From: Verrucomicrobiota bacterium
GTDB taxonomy: Bacteria > Verrucomicrobiota > Verrucomicrobiia > Limisphaerales > UBA8199
Assembly: GCA_003176045.1 (NCBI GenBank)
Contig: PSRM01000247.1
Location: 1 to 50,664 of the forward strand
Length of the DNA: 50,664 nucleotides
Reading direction: 5' to 3'
Shown here: piece by piece, positions 7,802-16,430 of the stretch
Layout: the number at the start of each line of letters is the position of its first letter
Numbering within the stretch: position 1 is the stretch's first letter
The notes under the pieces: model-generated
What the model saw: the letters and a program-made list of their open reading frames with translations, nothing else
Told to the model about the DNA's origin: nothing
Databases searched by the model: none
Program-made: the position numbers and the translations under genes

Positions 7802-9013
7802 TCACGTTTCACTCAACCCCACCTTCGGCGCCACTTGCGCGACGTCCTTGTCCCCCCGGCCTGAGAGATTCACAATGATCACCTTGTCCTTCCCCAGCTT
7901 CGGCGCCCGCCGAATCACTTCGGCCACGGCGTGGGCGCTCTCGAGTGCCGGGATAATGCCCTCCAACCGGGCAAGCTTCATAAAACCATCAAGCGCCTGA
8001 TCATCGGTGGCATAACTATATTCGACCCTTTCCCGGTCCCTCAGCCACGCGTGTTCAGGGCCCACTGCGGCATAATCCAGGCCGGCCGAAACGCTATGCG
8101 TAAGCTGAATCTGTCCGAATTCATCCTGCAACAAATAGGACCGTGTGCCTTGGAGCACTCCCAGGGAGCCGCCCTGAAAGCGGGCCGCATGTTTGCCCGC
8201 AAGAATTCCTTCGCCGCCGGCCTCAACTCCGAGCATCTTTACCGAGGCATCCCCAAGAAACGCATAAAACAATCCCATCGCATTAGAGCCGCCGCCTACG
8301 CATGCGATCAAAAGGTCCGGCAGCTTCTTCTCCTTCTCCAAAACCTGCCGACGCGCCTCGTCACCAATCACCCGCTGAAAATTCCGCACCATCAGGGGAT
8401 AAGGATGGGCGCCATAAACTGTGCCAAGAATATAATGCGTGGTGCGGACATTCGTCACCCAGTCGCGCATGGCTTCATTGATCGCTTCTTTCAGCGTCTG
8501 TTGTCCGGCTTTCACGGGCACCACCTCCGCCCCAAGCATTTTCATTCGAAAGACGTTCAGCGCCTGCCGCTCACAATCCACGGCTCCCATGTAAATAACG
8601 CACTTGAGTCCAAACATGGCAGCCACCGTGGCCGTCGCCACCCCATGCTGCCCAGCTCCTGTTTCGGCGATGATCCGCGTTTTGCCCATTCGCCGGGCCA
8701 GAAGGATTTGGCCGATGCAATTGTTGATCTTGTGCGCCCCGGTATGGAGCAAATCTTCGCGCTTGAGATAAATACGCGCTCCCCTCAATTCGCGGGTCAG
8801 TCGCTCGGCCAAATACAATGGCGTGGGCCGCCCGCAAAATTCCCTCAAGTAGTACTCAAATTCGCTCTGAAACGCCGGGTCGTTCTGTGCTCGAAAATAT
8901 TCTTCCTCCAGTTCCTTCAAAGGGTGCATCAGCGTCTCCGGCACGAACCGGCCGCCATACTCGCCGAAATGCCCCAATGCATCCGGCACAGGTTCCGCAG
9001 AAATCAAACTCAT
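7802..9013 (-). CDS. trpB: tryptophan synthase beta chain
   Basis: PLP enzyme that condenses indole with serine to form tryptophan, the last step of the pathway. The PLP-lysine motif [15 protein letters not shown], the phosphate-binding [10 protein letters not shown] and [18 protein letters not shown] are all present. ATG at 9013 ([21 protein letters not shown]) gives 403 residues, the usual length. The frame is open about 220 bp further upstream but codes nothing family-like, so I reject the longer form. No trpA is in the window, so trpB is detached from the usual trp cluster here. The ABC-F gene follows 44 bp downstream and may share the transcript. Confidence 0.95.
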   Translation of the reverse strand: MSLISAEPVPDALGHFGEYGGRFVPETLMHPLKELEEEYFRAQNDPAFQSEFEYYLREFCGRPTPLYLAERLTRELRGARIYLKREDLLHTGAHKINNCIGQILLARRMGKTRIIAETGAGQHGVATATVAAMFGLKCVIYMGAVDCERQALNVFRMKMLGAEVVPVKAGQQTLKEAINEAMRDWVTNVRTTHYILGTVYGAHPYPLMVRNFQRVIGDEARRQVLEKEKKLPDLLIACVGGGSNAMGLFYAFLGDASVKMLGVEAGGEGILAGKHAARFQGGSLGVLQGTRSYLLQDEFGQIQLTHSVSAGLDYAAVGPEHAWLRDRERVEYSYATDDQALDGFMKLARLEGIIPALESAHAVAEVIRRAPKLGKDKVIIVNLSGRGDKDVAQVAPKVGLSET

Positions 9014-9230
9014 GCCCAAAACGCTAAGCCATGCCGCTCCCTTAGTCGAGGGGAACATGCAAAGCAGGGCATCTCGCCTGCCCTGCCACCCGATTTCGCC
9101 TCGCCCGACAAAATCCCAATCCGAGTTCTTTTCAACTCCTACTCTCTCCTTGCCAAATCCGCCTTTCATCGCCTTTATCCCAGATGACGGCCTCCGGGCC
9201 ACGCCCCTATTGTTTGAGAAATAAGTCCGC

Positions 9231-11135
9231 ATGAATTACTCAACCGCCTCCAATCGGCTATTTGCTATTTTCTATTTTCTATTTCCTATCCTCCCTTTAC
9301 TCTCCGCGCTCTCCCCAAGCCCGGCGTTCGCCGCCGACACAATCCCCATCCCCCAACCCGCCGCCATCCTCGCCCTCCTCCACAAAGGCCACCCGCGCCT
9401 GCTTGCATCCTCAAACGATTTCTCACATCTCAAGGCCCAGTTCGCTTCCAACACCGAACTCGAATCCTGGCACAAGGACATCCAATCCAAAGCTGAGCAA
9501 ATCATCACCGCCCAGCCCTCCCGCTACGAAATCCCCGACGGCCTTCGCCTCCTGGCCACCAGCCGCCGGGTGGTGGATCGCATTTACATTTTGGGCCTGC
9601 TTTACAAACTCGATGGCCAACAGCGCTGCGCCGACCGGGCCTGGAAGGAACTGGAAGCGGCGGCAAACTTTCCGGACTGGAACACGCGCCATTTCCTGGA
9701 CACCGCCGAAATGACGCACGCGTTCGCTATAGGATACGACTGGTTCTACGAGGCCTGGACTCCCGATCAGCGATCCAGGGTCGAACACGCCATGATCGAG
9801 AAAGGCCTCAAGCCCGCACTCTCCCTCTACCGGGAGCGCCGATACTGGACGCGCATGAAGCACAATTGGAACCAGGTCTGCAACGGCGGCATCGGCATGG
9901 GGGCACTTGCCCTGGCCGAGGTGGAGCCGCAGATCTGTGGCGAAATTCTGCACGACGCCCTCGAATCTATCCAACTCGCCATGGCCGAATTCGCTCCCGA
10001 CGGGGCCTGGAAAGAAGGCCCCGGCTACTGGAATTACGCCACGTCCTACAACGTCATTTTCCTTGCAGGGCTCCAATCAGCGCTGGGCACCGATTTTGGC
10101 CTCTCTCAGTTCGCTGGCTTCAGCGACACGGGCCTTTTTCCAATTTATCTGACCGGACCGCTCGGGCGCACCTTTAACTATGCCGATGGTGGCGACCGCG
10201 AGATACGCGCTCCGCAAATGTTTTGGTTGGCGCGCCGGTTTGAGCGGCCGGTATTCGCCGGCTACGAGCGCCAGGTGGCTGCCCCGGCTCCACTCGACCT
10301 GCTTTGGTCGGTACCCGGCGAGACTACGCCCAAATCCGTTAGGCTTCCCTTGGATAAATATTTTCGCGGCGCGGAGGTCGCCATTTTTCGCAGTGAATGG
10401 GGCAACCCGAAGGCCCTCTTCGCAGGCTTCAAGGCCGGCGACAACAAAGCCAACCACAGCCACCTCGATCTGGGCAGCTTTGTTTTCGATGCCCAGGGCG
10501 CGCGATGGGTCATAGATTTAGGGTCAGACGATTACAATCTGCCAGGCTATTTTGGTGCCCAGCGCTGGAATTACTACCGCCTGCGGGCTGAGGGCCAAAA
10601 CACGCTCGTGCTCGATCCTTCCCCTTCTCCTGACCAGGACCCCGCCGCCTCGACGCGCATCATCCGCTTCCAATCCAATCCCGACCGCGCCTTTGCCATC
10701 GCCGACCTCACACCCGCGTACAAGAAGAGCGCGCAAAAAGTCTGGCGCGGCCTGGCCCTTTTGGACCGCGACAAGCTGGTGGTGCAGGATGAAATCCAAT
10801 CGCAAAAGCCCGCCGACCTCTGGTGGTTCATGCACACTCCTGCGGCGATCAAAGTCGAAAAGGATGGCCGCGCCGCAATCCTTCAACAAGCCGGCGCCCG
10901 CCTCCGGGCCTCCATCCTGTCGCCCGAGACCGCGCAATTCCAAATCATGGATGCCAACCCGCTACCCGAATCTCCTCATCCCGAAAAGCAGGCCCGCAAC
11001 GATAATATCCGCAAACTGGCCATCCACCTGCCCGATATAAAAGAAACCCGCCTGACCGTCCTGCTGTTCCCCCTCACAAAAGAAGCCAAACCCAGTCCTC
11101 AAAAGCTCACCCTGACCGATTTATCAAAATGGTAA
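9231..11135 (+). CDS. secreted heparinase II/III-like polysaccharide lyase
   Basis: 634 residues. An N-terminal signal peptide (to about SPAFAADT, residue 36) is followed by an all-alpha toroid domain ([53 protein letters not shown]). A C-terminal beta-sandwich heparinase II/III domain carries [12 protein letters not shown] at about residue 406, where the histidine and aspartate fit the metal or active site of PL12/15/17/21-type lyases. It probably cleaves uronic-acid polysaccharides (alginate, heparin-like or algal glycans) in the periplasm or outside; the substrate is not readable. The hydrophobic core of the signal peptide is encoded by the heptamer array at 9258-9292. It starts 218 bp from the divergent trpB start, and family A inverted repeat copy 2 begins just after its stop. 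Confidence 0.85.
   Translation: MNYSTASNRLFAIFYFLFPILPLLSALSPSPAFAADTIPIPQPAAILALLHKGHPRLLASSNDFSHLKAQFASNTELESWHKDIQSKAEQIITAQPSRYEIPDGLRLLATSRRVVDRIYILGLLYKLDGQQRCADRAWKELEAAANFPDWNTRHFLDTAEMTHAFAIGYDWFYEAWTPDQRSRVEHAMIEKGLKPALSLYRERRYWTRMKHNWNQVCNGGIGMGALALAEVEPQICGEILHDALESIQLAMAEFAPDGAWKEGPGYWNYATSYNVIFLAGLQSALGTDFGLSQFAGFSDTGLFPIYLTGPLGRTFNYADGGDREIRAPQMFWLARRFERPVFAGYERQVAAPAPLDLLWSVPGETTPKSVRLPLDKYFRGAEVAIFRSEWGNPKALFAGFKAGDNKANHSHLDLGSFVFDAQGARWVIDLGSDDYNLPGYFGAQRWNYYRLRAEGQNTLVLDPSPSPDQDPAASTRIIRFQSNPDRAFAIADLTPAYKKSAQKVWRGLALLDRDKLVVQDEIQSQKPADLWWFMHTPAAIKVEKDGRAAILQQAGARLRASILSPETAQFQIMDANPLPESPHPEKQARNDNIRKLAIHLPDIKETRLTVLLFPLTKEAKPSPQKLTLTDLSKW
9258..9292. repeat. heptamer array ctatttt x5, codes the signal-peptide core
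   Basis: Units ctatttg, ctatttt, ctatttt, ctatttc and ctatcct cover codons 10-21 of the lyase gene. The translation [12 protein letters not shown] is its signal-peptide hydrophobic stretch. Confidence 0.8.
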
Positions 11136-11138
11136 GAG

Positions 11139-11200
11139 ATTCGTCTGTCTCCATTCGTTTGTCAGAAGCGATGAAGACAAACGAATGGGGACAGGCGAAT
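11139..11200. repeat. inverted repeat (family A, copy 2), after the lyase gene
   Basis: Arms of about 25 bp at 11139-11163 and 11176-11200 match the 1573-1632 element with a few changes. It begins three bases after the lyase stop and could end transcription, but no T-tract follows directly. Confidence 0.75.
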
Positions 11201-11381
11201 GTAATTTCCCAAAGCCAATACATTTTCCTGCCGACAAATTTTCCTGCCTGCCTTTCCGTATTATTTTCCTGCCTTCAATCTTCCTGTCTTTTTTTCCATT
11301 TTTCTGTCTTAAAATTTTTCTGCCAGTTCCCCTCTTATCATTTTGCCCCAAATCATTTGGCCTCTCATAATTCCTCCTTAA
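11201..11381. other. pyrimidine-rich spacer before bioD
   Basis: A 180-bp stretch of almost pure C/T on the plus strand with repeated ttttcctgcc, ttcctgtc and tttctgtc motifs. No gene is seen. It looks like another degenerate tandem family and separates the lyase from bioD. Confidence 0.55.
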
Positions 11382-12272
11382 ATGGCGTCCACCCTACCGC
11401 GAACCATCTTCATCACCGCCACAGATACCGGCGTGGGCAAGACCCTTCTCACTGCGCTTCTCTACCTCCACCTCAAAAGCCAAGGCCATCGAGTTTTGGC
11501 GATTAAGCCATTTTGCTGCGGGGGCCGGAACGATGCGGAGTTGTTTCACGCGCTGCAATGCATTTCGGGTCCAGTCAGGGGCAGATCGGTCGTGAAAATG
11601 AAACGCGCCTTCAGCGCTGGAGTTGGGCTCGATGACCGAAAACCCAGGGCCTTACCCTGGGCTGGCAGGAAAGACGCCTTTGGCGTCGCGGACGCTGCCA
11701 AGCTTACCATCGACCAGATCAATCCATTCTACTTGCCCGAACCGGTTGCCCCTCTGGTGGCGGCCAGGAAACACCGCCGAACCATTACGTTCGAAGACCT
11801 ACTGGACTACGTCCAAGGCATCCAATATTGGTTGCGGGACACAAGGGACGCAAGGGACGCAAGGGACCCAAGCAATCCGCCAACCCTTTTGATCGAAGGT
11901 GCCGGGGGTTTGCTGGCTCCGCTCGGTCCGGGTTACTCCGCTTTGGACATCATCTCTTGCTTACAATGTCAATGTACTGTCATTTCTCCGAACCGCTTGG
12001 GCACACTGAATCATACCCTTCTGACAATCCGCGCATTGCAAGCTGCTGGTATTCAAGATGTTAGTGTCTCCTTAAACGACTCTACCAGCCCTAACCGGGA
12101 TCAGTCATGCAGATCCAACCCAGCGATCCTCAAAGAACTCCTAGCCCCTAGGCTTGTAATACAAATTCCGTTCCTGGGCGACCGACCGCTAAAATTCGAG
12201 GTTCTTGAACGAAGCGCGAAACGGCTGGATAAGCAGCTTGGGAAGCTGCTGGCAACAGCGAGACAAAGCTAA
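11382..12272 (+). CDS. bioD: dethiobiotin synthetase (BioD) with an in-frame palindromic insertion
   Basis: ATP-dependent closure of the ureido ring of biotin from 7,8-diaminopelargonate and CO2. The P-loop TDTGVGKTLLT (residues 14-24), the substrate segment KPFCCGGRNDAELFHALQ, NPFYLPEPVAPLVAARK and IEGAGGLLAPLG are family hallmarks. The product is 296 residues, against about 220-240 normally. Residues about 60-107 are encoded by a palindromic dispersed element (11598-11695), and residues about 152-164 (RDTRDARDARDPS) by a 9-bp tandem array. The normal sequence would join HALQ directly to LTIDQINPFY. The frame survives both inserts, but activity is uncertain. No other bio genes are in the window. 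Confidence 0.88.
   Translation: MASTLPRTIFITATDTGVGKTLLTALLYLHLKSQGHRVLAIKPFCCGGRNDAELFHALQCISGPVRGRSVVKMKRAFSAGVGLDDRKPRALPWAGRKDAFGVADAAKLTIDQINPFYLPEPVAPLVAARKHRRTITFEDLLDYVQGIQYWLRDTRDARDARDPSNPPTLLIEGAGGLLAPLGPGYSALDIISCLQCQCTVISPNRLGTLNHTLLTIRALQAAGIQDVSVSLNDSTSPNRDQSCRSNPAILKELLAPRLVIQIPFLGDRPLKFEVLERSAKRLDKQLGKLLATARQS
11598..11695. repeat. palindromic dispersed element inside bioD
   Basis: Several hairpins in a row: cgcgccttcagcgctgg, cccagggccttaccctggg (7-bp arms) and gacgcctttggcgtc. It is read in frame as residues KMKRAFSAG..., KPRALPWAGRK and DAFGV. The modular hairpins look like a REP/BIME-type element. Confidence 0.8.
11836..11871. repeat. 9-bp tandem array gggacgcaa x4, inside bioD
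   Basis: Units gggacacaa, gggacgcaa, gggacgcaa and gggacccaa are translated as RDTRDARDARDPS in a surface-loop position. A 9-bp unit keeps the frame for any copy number. Confidence 0.88.
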
Positions 12273-12362
12273 CCGCGAACTAACGACAACACATTGTCAA
12301 TCGCGACTATTGGCGTTGATTCGCGGTTAAGAAAATGTCTGACTTGTTCCGGCAACACAAGG

Positions 12363-13142
12363 CTAGCTTTGCGTTTCGACCCAAAGGACGGCGTAGCGGA
12401 GGAGATCGGCGGCATCTTTGAGCGCCAGTTTGCGGCGGATGTTGGCGCGATGCACTTCGAGCGTCTTGGGGCTGAGATGCAGTTGAGTGCTGATCTCGGT
12501 GTTGTTTCTGCCCTGGCCGATGAGTTGCAGCACCTCAAGTTCACGGTCGCTCAAGTGTTCGACCGTTGTTCGGCCCGGGGCATCGGTTTCGCGGCCAAAC
12601 GATTCCAGCAGGCGGCTGGACATGCTCTCGCTGACATAGATTTGCCCGGCCAGGACCTGCCGGATGGCCACCAGGAGTTTCTTGCCTCCTTCTTGCTTCA
12701 TCAGGTAGCCCCGGCCACCGGCCCGCAGCACGCGCTCGGCGTAGATGGCTTCGTCATGCATCGAAATCACGAGCACCGGCAGAGACGGAAGCAGGCTGCG
12801 AGCGTTTTTGATGAATTCCAGCCCGTTTTGGTCGGGCAACGAAATATCCGCCAGCACCAGGTCAGGATTGAGGCTGGGAAGGACGCCCAGAGCTTCGAGT
12901 GACGTGCCGGCTTCGCCGCAAACTTCGAGGCCATCGTCGTTGTTGATGAGTTGCGCGAGGCCTTCGCGAAACATGGGATGGTCGTCGAGGATGAAGAGGC
13001 GTTTACGAGGGGAGAGGGAGGAGGGGCGAGGGGAGAGGGGCGAGGGGCGAACCGTTGCTGTGGCTCCCTTGCGCTCGCCCGCTTCCCCTCCGCTTCGGCG
13101 CTGCAAGCGGCTCTGTTTGGGTTTGGGACGCTGCGGGTGCAT
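12363..13142 (-). CDS. NarL/LuxR-type response regulator
   Basis: Receiver domain (KRLFILDDHPMFREGLAQLI; phospho-acceptor aspartate in DLVLADISLPDQNG; conserved lysine in YLMKQEGG) followed by a C-terminal LuxR helix-turn-helix (LSDRELEVLQLIGQGRNNTE, then LSPKTLEVHRANIRRKL). It should bind DNA as a dimer when phosphorylated by the kinase just upstream. The start is unclear. ATG at 13142 gives 259 residues, about 45 more than usual before the receiver. That extra part includes a low-complexity SPLSPRPSSLSP stretch from a purine-rich repeat. A GTG at 13163 is an alternative. Its frame overlaps or closely follows the kinase gene, so the two form an operon. Confidence 0.9.
   Translation of the reverse strand: MHPQRPKPKQSRLQRRSGGEAGERKGATATVRPSPLSPRPSSLSPRKRLFILDDHPMFREGLAQLINNDDGLEVCGEAGTSLEALGVLPSLNPDLVLADISLPDQNGLEFIKNARSLLPSLPVLVISMHDEAIYAERVLRAGGRGYLMKQEGGKKLLVAIRQVLAGQIYVSESMSSRLLESFGRETDAPGRTTVEHLSDRELEVLQLIGQGRNNTEISTQLHLSPKTLEVHRANIRRKLALKDAADLLRYAVLWVETQS
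13005..13062. repeat. purine-rich tandem repeat (gaggggcgaggggag type)
   Basis: ggggagagggaggaggggcgaggggagaggggcgagggg lies in the N-terminal extension of the response regulator gene. It encodes the P/S-rich stretch before the receiver domain and is related in style to 35619-35678. Confidence 0.75.
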
Positions 13143-13164
13143 AGGCGCGATGCTGGCCACTCCC

Positions 13165-14319
13165 TCATCCCGCTGAGCGGGACGGTTCTGTTGGGAGGCG
13201 GAAGGTGCAGACGACGGCGGTGCCGCGGCCATTGGCGGGGCCGATTTCCAGGGTGGCGCCGATGATGCCGGCGCGATATTTCATGATCTGCAAACCCATG
13301 CCGCCGTTATTTACTGGTCGCGTCGGAAAGCCCGTTCCGGAATCCACCACCATCAACTGGGCGGCATGAGGCCCGCGCTGTAATCGAATCACCACGTTCT
13401 TTGCTTTGCCGTGTTTGATGGCGTTGTTCGCTGCCTCTTGTGCTATGCGGTAAAGATGGGTGGCCATTGAGCTGTCGCAAACGTTTATGGACGTGGCACA
13501 TTCGAACCGGCAATCAACGTGAGAGAGTTTCGAAACGCTGTCGGCCAGTTCCTGCAGAGCTGACGCCAAGCCTTCCGATTCAATGGTTACCGGGGAGAGA
13601 CCGTGGGCCAGCATGCGGGTTTGGGCGATGGCCTGGCGCACGTTTTCGGCGATTTTCCCCGCTTGCGCGGCGGCAGGTTTGGATTTTTTGGACAGGTTTT
13701 GTTCGAGGACCTGGCTCATTAGTTCGATGCCGGCCAGGTGCTGGCACAAGCCATCGTGCAGCGTATGACCGACGCTGCGCCGTTCGCGTTCGCTGATCTC
13801 CAGCACCTCCTTCTCCAGCCGCTTTCGCTCGGTGATGTCCCGGACGAAGCCCGTGAAGAGCCTGCGATCATCCAGCCGCACCTCGCTCACCGATAAGTCC
13901 ATGGGAAAAAGACTGCCGTCCTTGCGCCGGCCTACGACCTCGCGCCCGATGCCAATGATCCTGGCGTGTCCAGTACGCATGTAATTGGCGAGATAGCCAT
14001 CATGCCTCTCGCGGTCCGGCGAAGGCATTAGCGCGCTGACGTTGCGCCCGATGATCTCCGTGGCTGGGTAGCCAAAAATGGTTTCCGCCGCGGCATTGAA
14101 TGATTCGATGATGCCTCGTTCATCAATGGTGATGATCCCTTCCACGGCGGTATCGAGTATGGCGCGCAGACGTTCTTCACCCTCGCGCCGGGCAACATGC
14201 GTTCGCTGGTTGTCGGCGCAATGGCGTGCGTGCAACAATTCGCTGGCCGCGGATTTGGCTTCCAGGGTTTGCAACAGTTCGATGAGTTGTTCGCGGCTTA
14301 GCGCACTGTAATCGGCCAC
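13165..14319 (-). CDS. PAS sensor histidine kinase with a FixL-like heme-PAS signature
   Basis: Cytosolic 384-residue kinase with no membrane segment. A short coiled coil (1-50) precedes a PAS domain (about 50-165). Next comes a HisKA_3 dimerisation domain with H188 in SVGHTLHDGLCQHLAG, then an HATPase domain (YRIAQEAANNAIKHGKAKN, VVDSGTGFPTRP, GGMGLQIMKYRAG). The PAS matches the FixL oxygen-sensing type: PDRERHDGYL with H106 at the heme-iron ligand position, IIGIGREVVGRRKDG with R126 exactly 20 residues later (the spacing of His200 and Arg220 in Bradyrhizobium FixL), and FTGFVRDITER. It should phosphorylate the NarL-type regulator immediately downstream. Heme binding is an inference from these residues. 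Confidence 0.9.
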   Translation of the reverse strand: MADYSALSREQLIELLQTLEAKSAASELLHARHCADNQRTHVARREGEERLRAILDTAVEGIITIDERGIIESFNAAAETIFGYPATEIIGRNVSALMPSPDRERHDGYLANYMRTGHARIIGIGREVVGRRKDGSLFPMDLSVSEVRLDDRRLFTGFVRDITERKRLEKEVLEISERERRSVGHTLHDGLCQHLAGIELMSQVLEQNLSKKSKPAAAQAGKIAENVRQAIAQTRMLAHGLSPVTIESEGLASALQELADSVSKLSHVDCRFECATSINVCDSSMATHLYRIAQEAANNAIKHGKAKNVVIRLQRGPHAAQLMVVDSGTGFPTRPVNNGGMGLQIMKYRAGIIGATLEIGPANGRGTAVVCTFRLPTEPSRSAG

Positions 14320-14384
14320 GGGCCTAGCTTAGCTGGGTGGAAAGGTGGGGGCAAGGCCACACAAGGACGCGAATTCACAACCAA

Positions 14385-14429
14385 GGGTTAATTGGGTTAA
14401 CTGAGTTAATTAAGGTAATTAAGGTAATG
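14385..14429. repeat. 9-bp tandem array x5 (gggttaatt to aaggtaatt)
   Basis: Five units: gggttaatt, gggttaact, gagttaatt, aaggtaatt and aaggtaatg. They drift gradually from one end to the other, as expected from slippage followed by mutation. Confidence 0.8.
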
Positions 14430-14552
14430 GGAGATCGGGTAATGAGACCCTTCGCCACGCCATCGGCCCATAGGTTACGAGACCCACAAAGGATGCGAGC
14501 GGGAAACAGACACATGTGTCAGAACCTGCCACAAAACACGAAATAGCGCGTA

Positions 14553-14599
14553 AGTGGTCTTTGAGGTCCGTGGTCAGTGGTCCCTGTGGTCAGTGGTCT
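14553..14599. repeat. imperfect heptamer array of ggtcagt type
   Basis: gtggtcttt, gtggtcagt, ggtccctgt and ggtcagtggtc fit a degenerate ggtcagt heptamer family that recurs at 21341-21382 and 34267-34294. Confidence 0.65.
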
Positions 14600-14610
14600 T
14601 GTAGTCCTTC

Positions 14611-15492
14611 TCACGCACCCTTAAGTTTGGCGCGGTATTCTGTTGGGGGCTGCCCGACAATGCGGCCGAAGACGCGGTTGAAGTGGGTGAGAGACTCAAA
14701 ACCAACGGCGTAGGCGATCTCGCTGATGCGCAAGTTCGGGTTCAGCAGCAGGTTCTTGGTTTTCTCAATGCGCACACGCGAGACATATTCGGTAAAGTGC
14801 AGGCCGGTATAGCGCTTGAATACTTTGCAAAAATAGAAGTTGCTGGTATTGACGGACTTCGCGACGCGGCCCAGGGAGAGGCGTTCGCCCATGTTCTGCT
14901 GGATGAATGCCTTTGCGCGAGTAATGAGCGGTGGCTCGGAGTTGGCTTCCTGCAGGAATATCTGGTTGGTGATCAAGGCAAGATGCTGAGCGAAAATGTG
15001 AAGCATGGTCACCATGGAGGTGTGCTCGGCCGAGTTCACGGTCTTGGTGGCGAAATAGGCTTCGCGTAGCGTCGCCCGGTTGGCCGGCACTCCCCAATCC
15101 GACGCGAGACGCGCAGAGCGCTCGAAACGGCTTTCGGTGGGTTTGGTGCGGAAAATCTGGCCGGTCTGCAGGTAGCCAATGAGTTTGTCCCCGACCCGGA
15201 CTGGAACGGCCGTATCGGTCATGCCGTGGGCGCAGGTGACGCTCTGCGGTTCGGTGCGGGCGGCATCCGCCAATTTTTGCTGGGTCCGAAGGCAGGCCGC
15301 GCAAGAGCGGCTCTTACCGGCCATGATGGCGCAGAACGGGTTCTCATTGCGCTTGCTGCGATGGGGCAATTGCCAGGAAGCCACCGGTCGCAAGGCTACC
15401 GGCATGCCGGTGGCTGTGTTGAAGGCACGCTCGTAATCCCGGTAGAGTTTTGAGTCCACCAGCTTTTCGATCACTGTTCCGTTTCCATTCAT
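14611..15492 (-). CDS. PocR-domain AraC-family transcriptional regulator
   Basis: 293 residues. The N-terminal half (about 15-165) looks like a PocR ligand-binding domain, with the cysteine pairs CAIMAGKSRSCAACLRTQQK and CAHGMTDTAVPVRVGDKLIG and the segment GYLQTGQIF. The C-terminal 100 residues are an AraC double helix-turn-helix (LSLGRVAKSVNTSNFYFCKV, ISEIAYAVGFESLTHFNRVF, GQPPTEYR). PocR-type regulators sense small metabolites, classically propanediol or other carbon compounds. No obvious target operon is adjacent, so its regulon is unknown. ATG at 15492 is clear. Confidence 0.9.
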   Translation of the reverse strand: MNGNGTVIEKLVDSKLYRDYERAFNTATGMPVALRPVASWQLPHRSKRNENPFCAIMAGKSRSCAACLRTQQKLADAARTEPQSVTCAHGMTDTAVPVRVGDKLIGYLQTGQIFRTKPTESRFERSARLASDWGVPANRATLREAYFATKTVNSAEHTSMVTMLHIFAQHLALITNQIFLQEANSEPPLITRAKAFIQQNMGERLSLGRVAKSVNTSNFYFCKVFKRYTGLHFTEYVSRVRIEKTKNLLLNPNLRISEIAYAVGFESLTHFNRVFGRIVGQPPTEYRAKLKGA

Positions 15493-15655
15493 AATTTCAT
15501 TAGAGACTCAATTGGGGCTTTGCCCAATTTTGCTCTTCTGAAGCCAAAATAAGAGAGTACGCGAAAACGGGCAATTGGGGCCGCCCCTGATTAGGACTAA
15601 GGGCTGGCCCTTACTGCCTATAGGGGAAGCTGGCTCCAAACGGGCAGCGGGAGAA

Positions 15656-15696
15656 GGGTTCAGGGTTCAGGGTTCAGGGTTCAAGGTTCAAGGTTT
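15656..15696. repeat. heptamer array gggttca x6
   Basis: Four copies of gggttca, then aggttca and a decaying copy. The same family occurs inside the DUF2339 gene at 36055-36095. Confidence 0.88.
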
Positions 15697-15731
15697 GAGG
15701 TTCCGGTAAAGGACGGCGCACGCTGGGAATC

Positions 15732-15767
15732 AACTTTGTCGTAAACTTTGTCATTAACCCTTTCGTA
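15732..15767. repeat. 12-bp tandem array aactttgtcgta x3
   Basis: Units aactttgtcgta, aactttgtcatt and aaccctttcgta. The same 12-bp family is at 17549-17584 (reverse orientation) and 38888-38959. Confidence 0.8.
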
Positions 15768-15817
15768 AGCTCCATCTTGCAATCCGTATGACAAAGTCTA
15801 TTTTCTAATCAGCCGCT

Positions 15818-16066
15818 ATGATTACGCCAGCGCACATTCGCCAGAGAATTCTCGCGAAGCCCTTCAAACCTTTTCGCATCTTCATGTCCGACGGCTCATA
15901 TCATGACGTTCCCCATTCCGAATTTGCCTGGGTATTTGGTTCGATAGTATTTGTTGGCGTGCCCGGCAGTGGGGGAGAGAGCGCAGGTTTCGTGAAAGAG
16001 TTGTCCATCCTGCATGTCTCGCGACTTGAGCCGCTTCGCCACAGCAAAAAGAGCGGCCGCAAATAG
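15818..16066 (+). CDS. small conserved hypothetical protein, 82 aa
   Basis: MITPAHIRQRILAKPFKPFRI through MSDGSYHDVPHSEFAWV to LSILHVSRLEPL matches the pattern of short proteins common in Planctomycetes and Verrucomicrobia: an N-terminal helix, then DG..Y.VPHPEF and a final LHV..IEPL strand. Function unknown; no signal or membrane segment. It stands alone after a repeat-rich spacer, with a well-placed ATG. Confidence 0.72.
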   Translation: MITPAHIRQRILAKPFKPFRIFMSDGSYHDVPHSEFAWVFGSIVFVGVPGSGGESAGFVKELSILHVSRLEPLRHSKKSGRK

Positions 16067-16214
16067 GTCCTGTGGAACGTATGCACCAAACCTTATCAAG
16101 CGGGCCGTTGGCCTGCCATGAATCAGGAAGCGGCTTCACCCGTAGCATCGTTCCTTTCCCGCTTTGGCAGAAAAAGCTTTGTGGTTTGCACCGGGCAGGA
16201 GTAGATTTTGCTAG

Positions 16215-16415
16215 GTGAGAGCAAACGCCGGACATTTTCGGAAATCGCAGAGTGCTGCAAGTCTCAGGCGAGGCAACAGGACCACGAAGCGGAATGGTCA
16301 TATCCGACTCGCAGGTCGAGCAACAGCCTCTGAGATTCGCAAGGCGCTTCGGATAACTCCTGCCATCATAAGAAGGGTTCGGCGAGTGTTGAGAGAGGCT
16401 GGCGTTCAAAGTTGA
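16215..16415 (+). CDS. short HTH-like protein upstream of the TIR-like gene
   Basis: A GTG-started 66-residue frame: a basic N-terminal part, then RATASEIRKALRITPAIIRR and VRRVLREAGVQS. The second half looks like a helix-turn-helix, as found in short proteins preceding TIR/deoxyribosyltransferase-like genes in Planctomycetes (from memory, not checked). The next gene starts 15 bp downstream on the same strand, so the two probably form one unit. The start is uncertain. Confidence 0.5.
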   Translation: MRANAGHFRKSQSAASLRRGNRTTKRNGHIRLAGRATASEIRKALRITPAIIRRVRRVLREAGVQS

Positions 16416-16430
16416 GGTATTGCCGTCTCC

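Larger units (their letters stand above)
14320..14610. other. spacer with two tandem arrays
   Basis: No gene is seen between the kinase start and the convergent end of the AraC-type gene. It contains the 9-bp array at 14385-14429 and the ggtcagt-type repeats at 14553-14599. Confidence 0.5.
15493..15817. other. intergenic region with repeats
   Basis: It holds small inverted motifs (attggggctttgcccaat, then cgggcaattggggccgcccctg), the heptamer array at 15656-15696 and the 12-bp array at 15732-15767. No gene is recognised. Confidence 0.5.

Noticed and set aside
7931..9187. 418-codon open frame opposite trpB
   Set aside because: Antisense shadow; the translation is rich in H, R and P with no domain, and trpB is certain.
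9014..9232. N-terminal extension of trpB
   Set aside because: The frame is open but the extra 73 residues are unlike any TrpB, and the internal ATG gives normal length.
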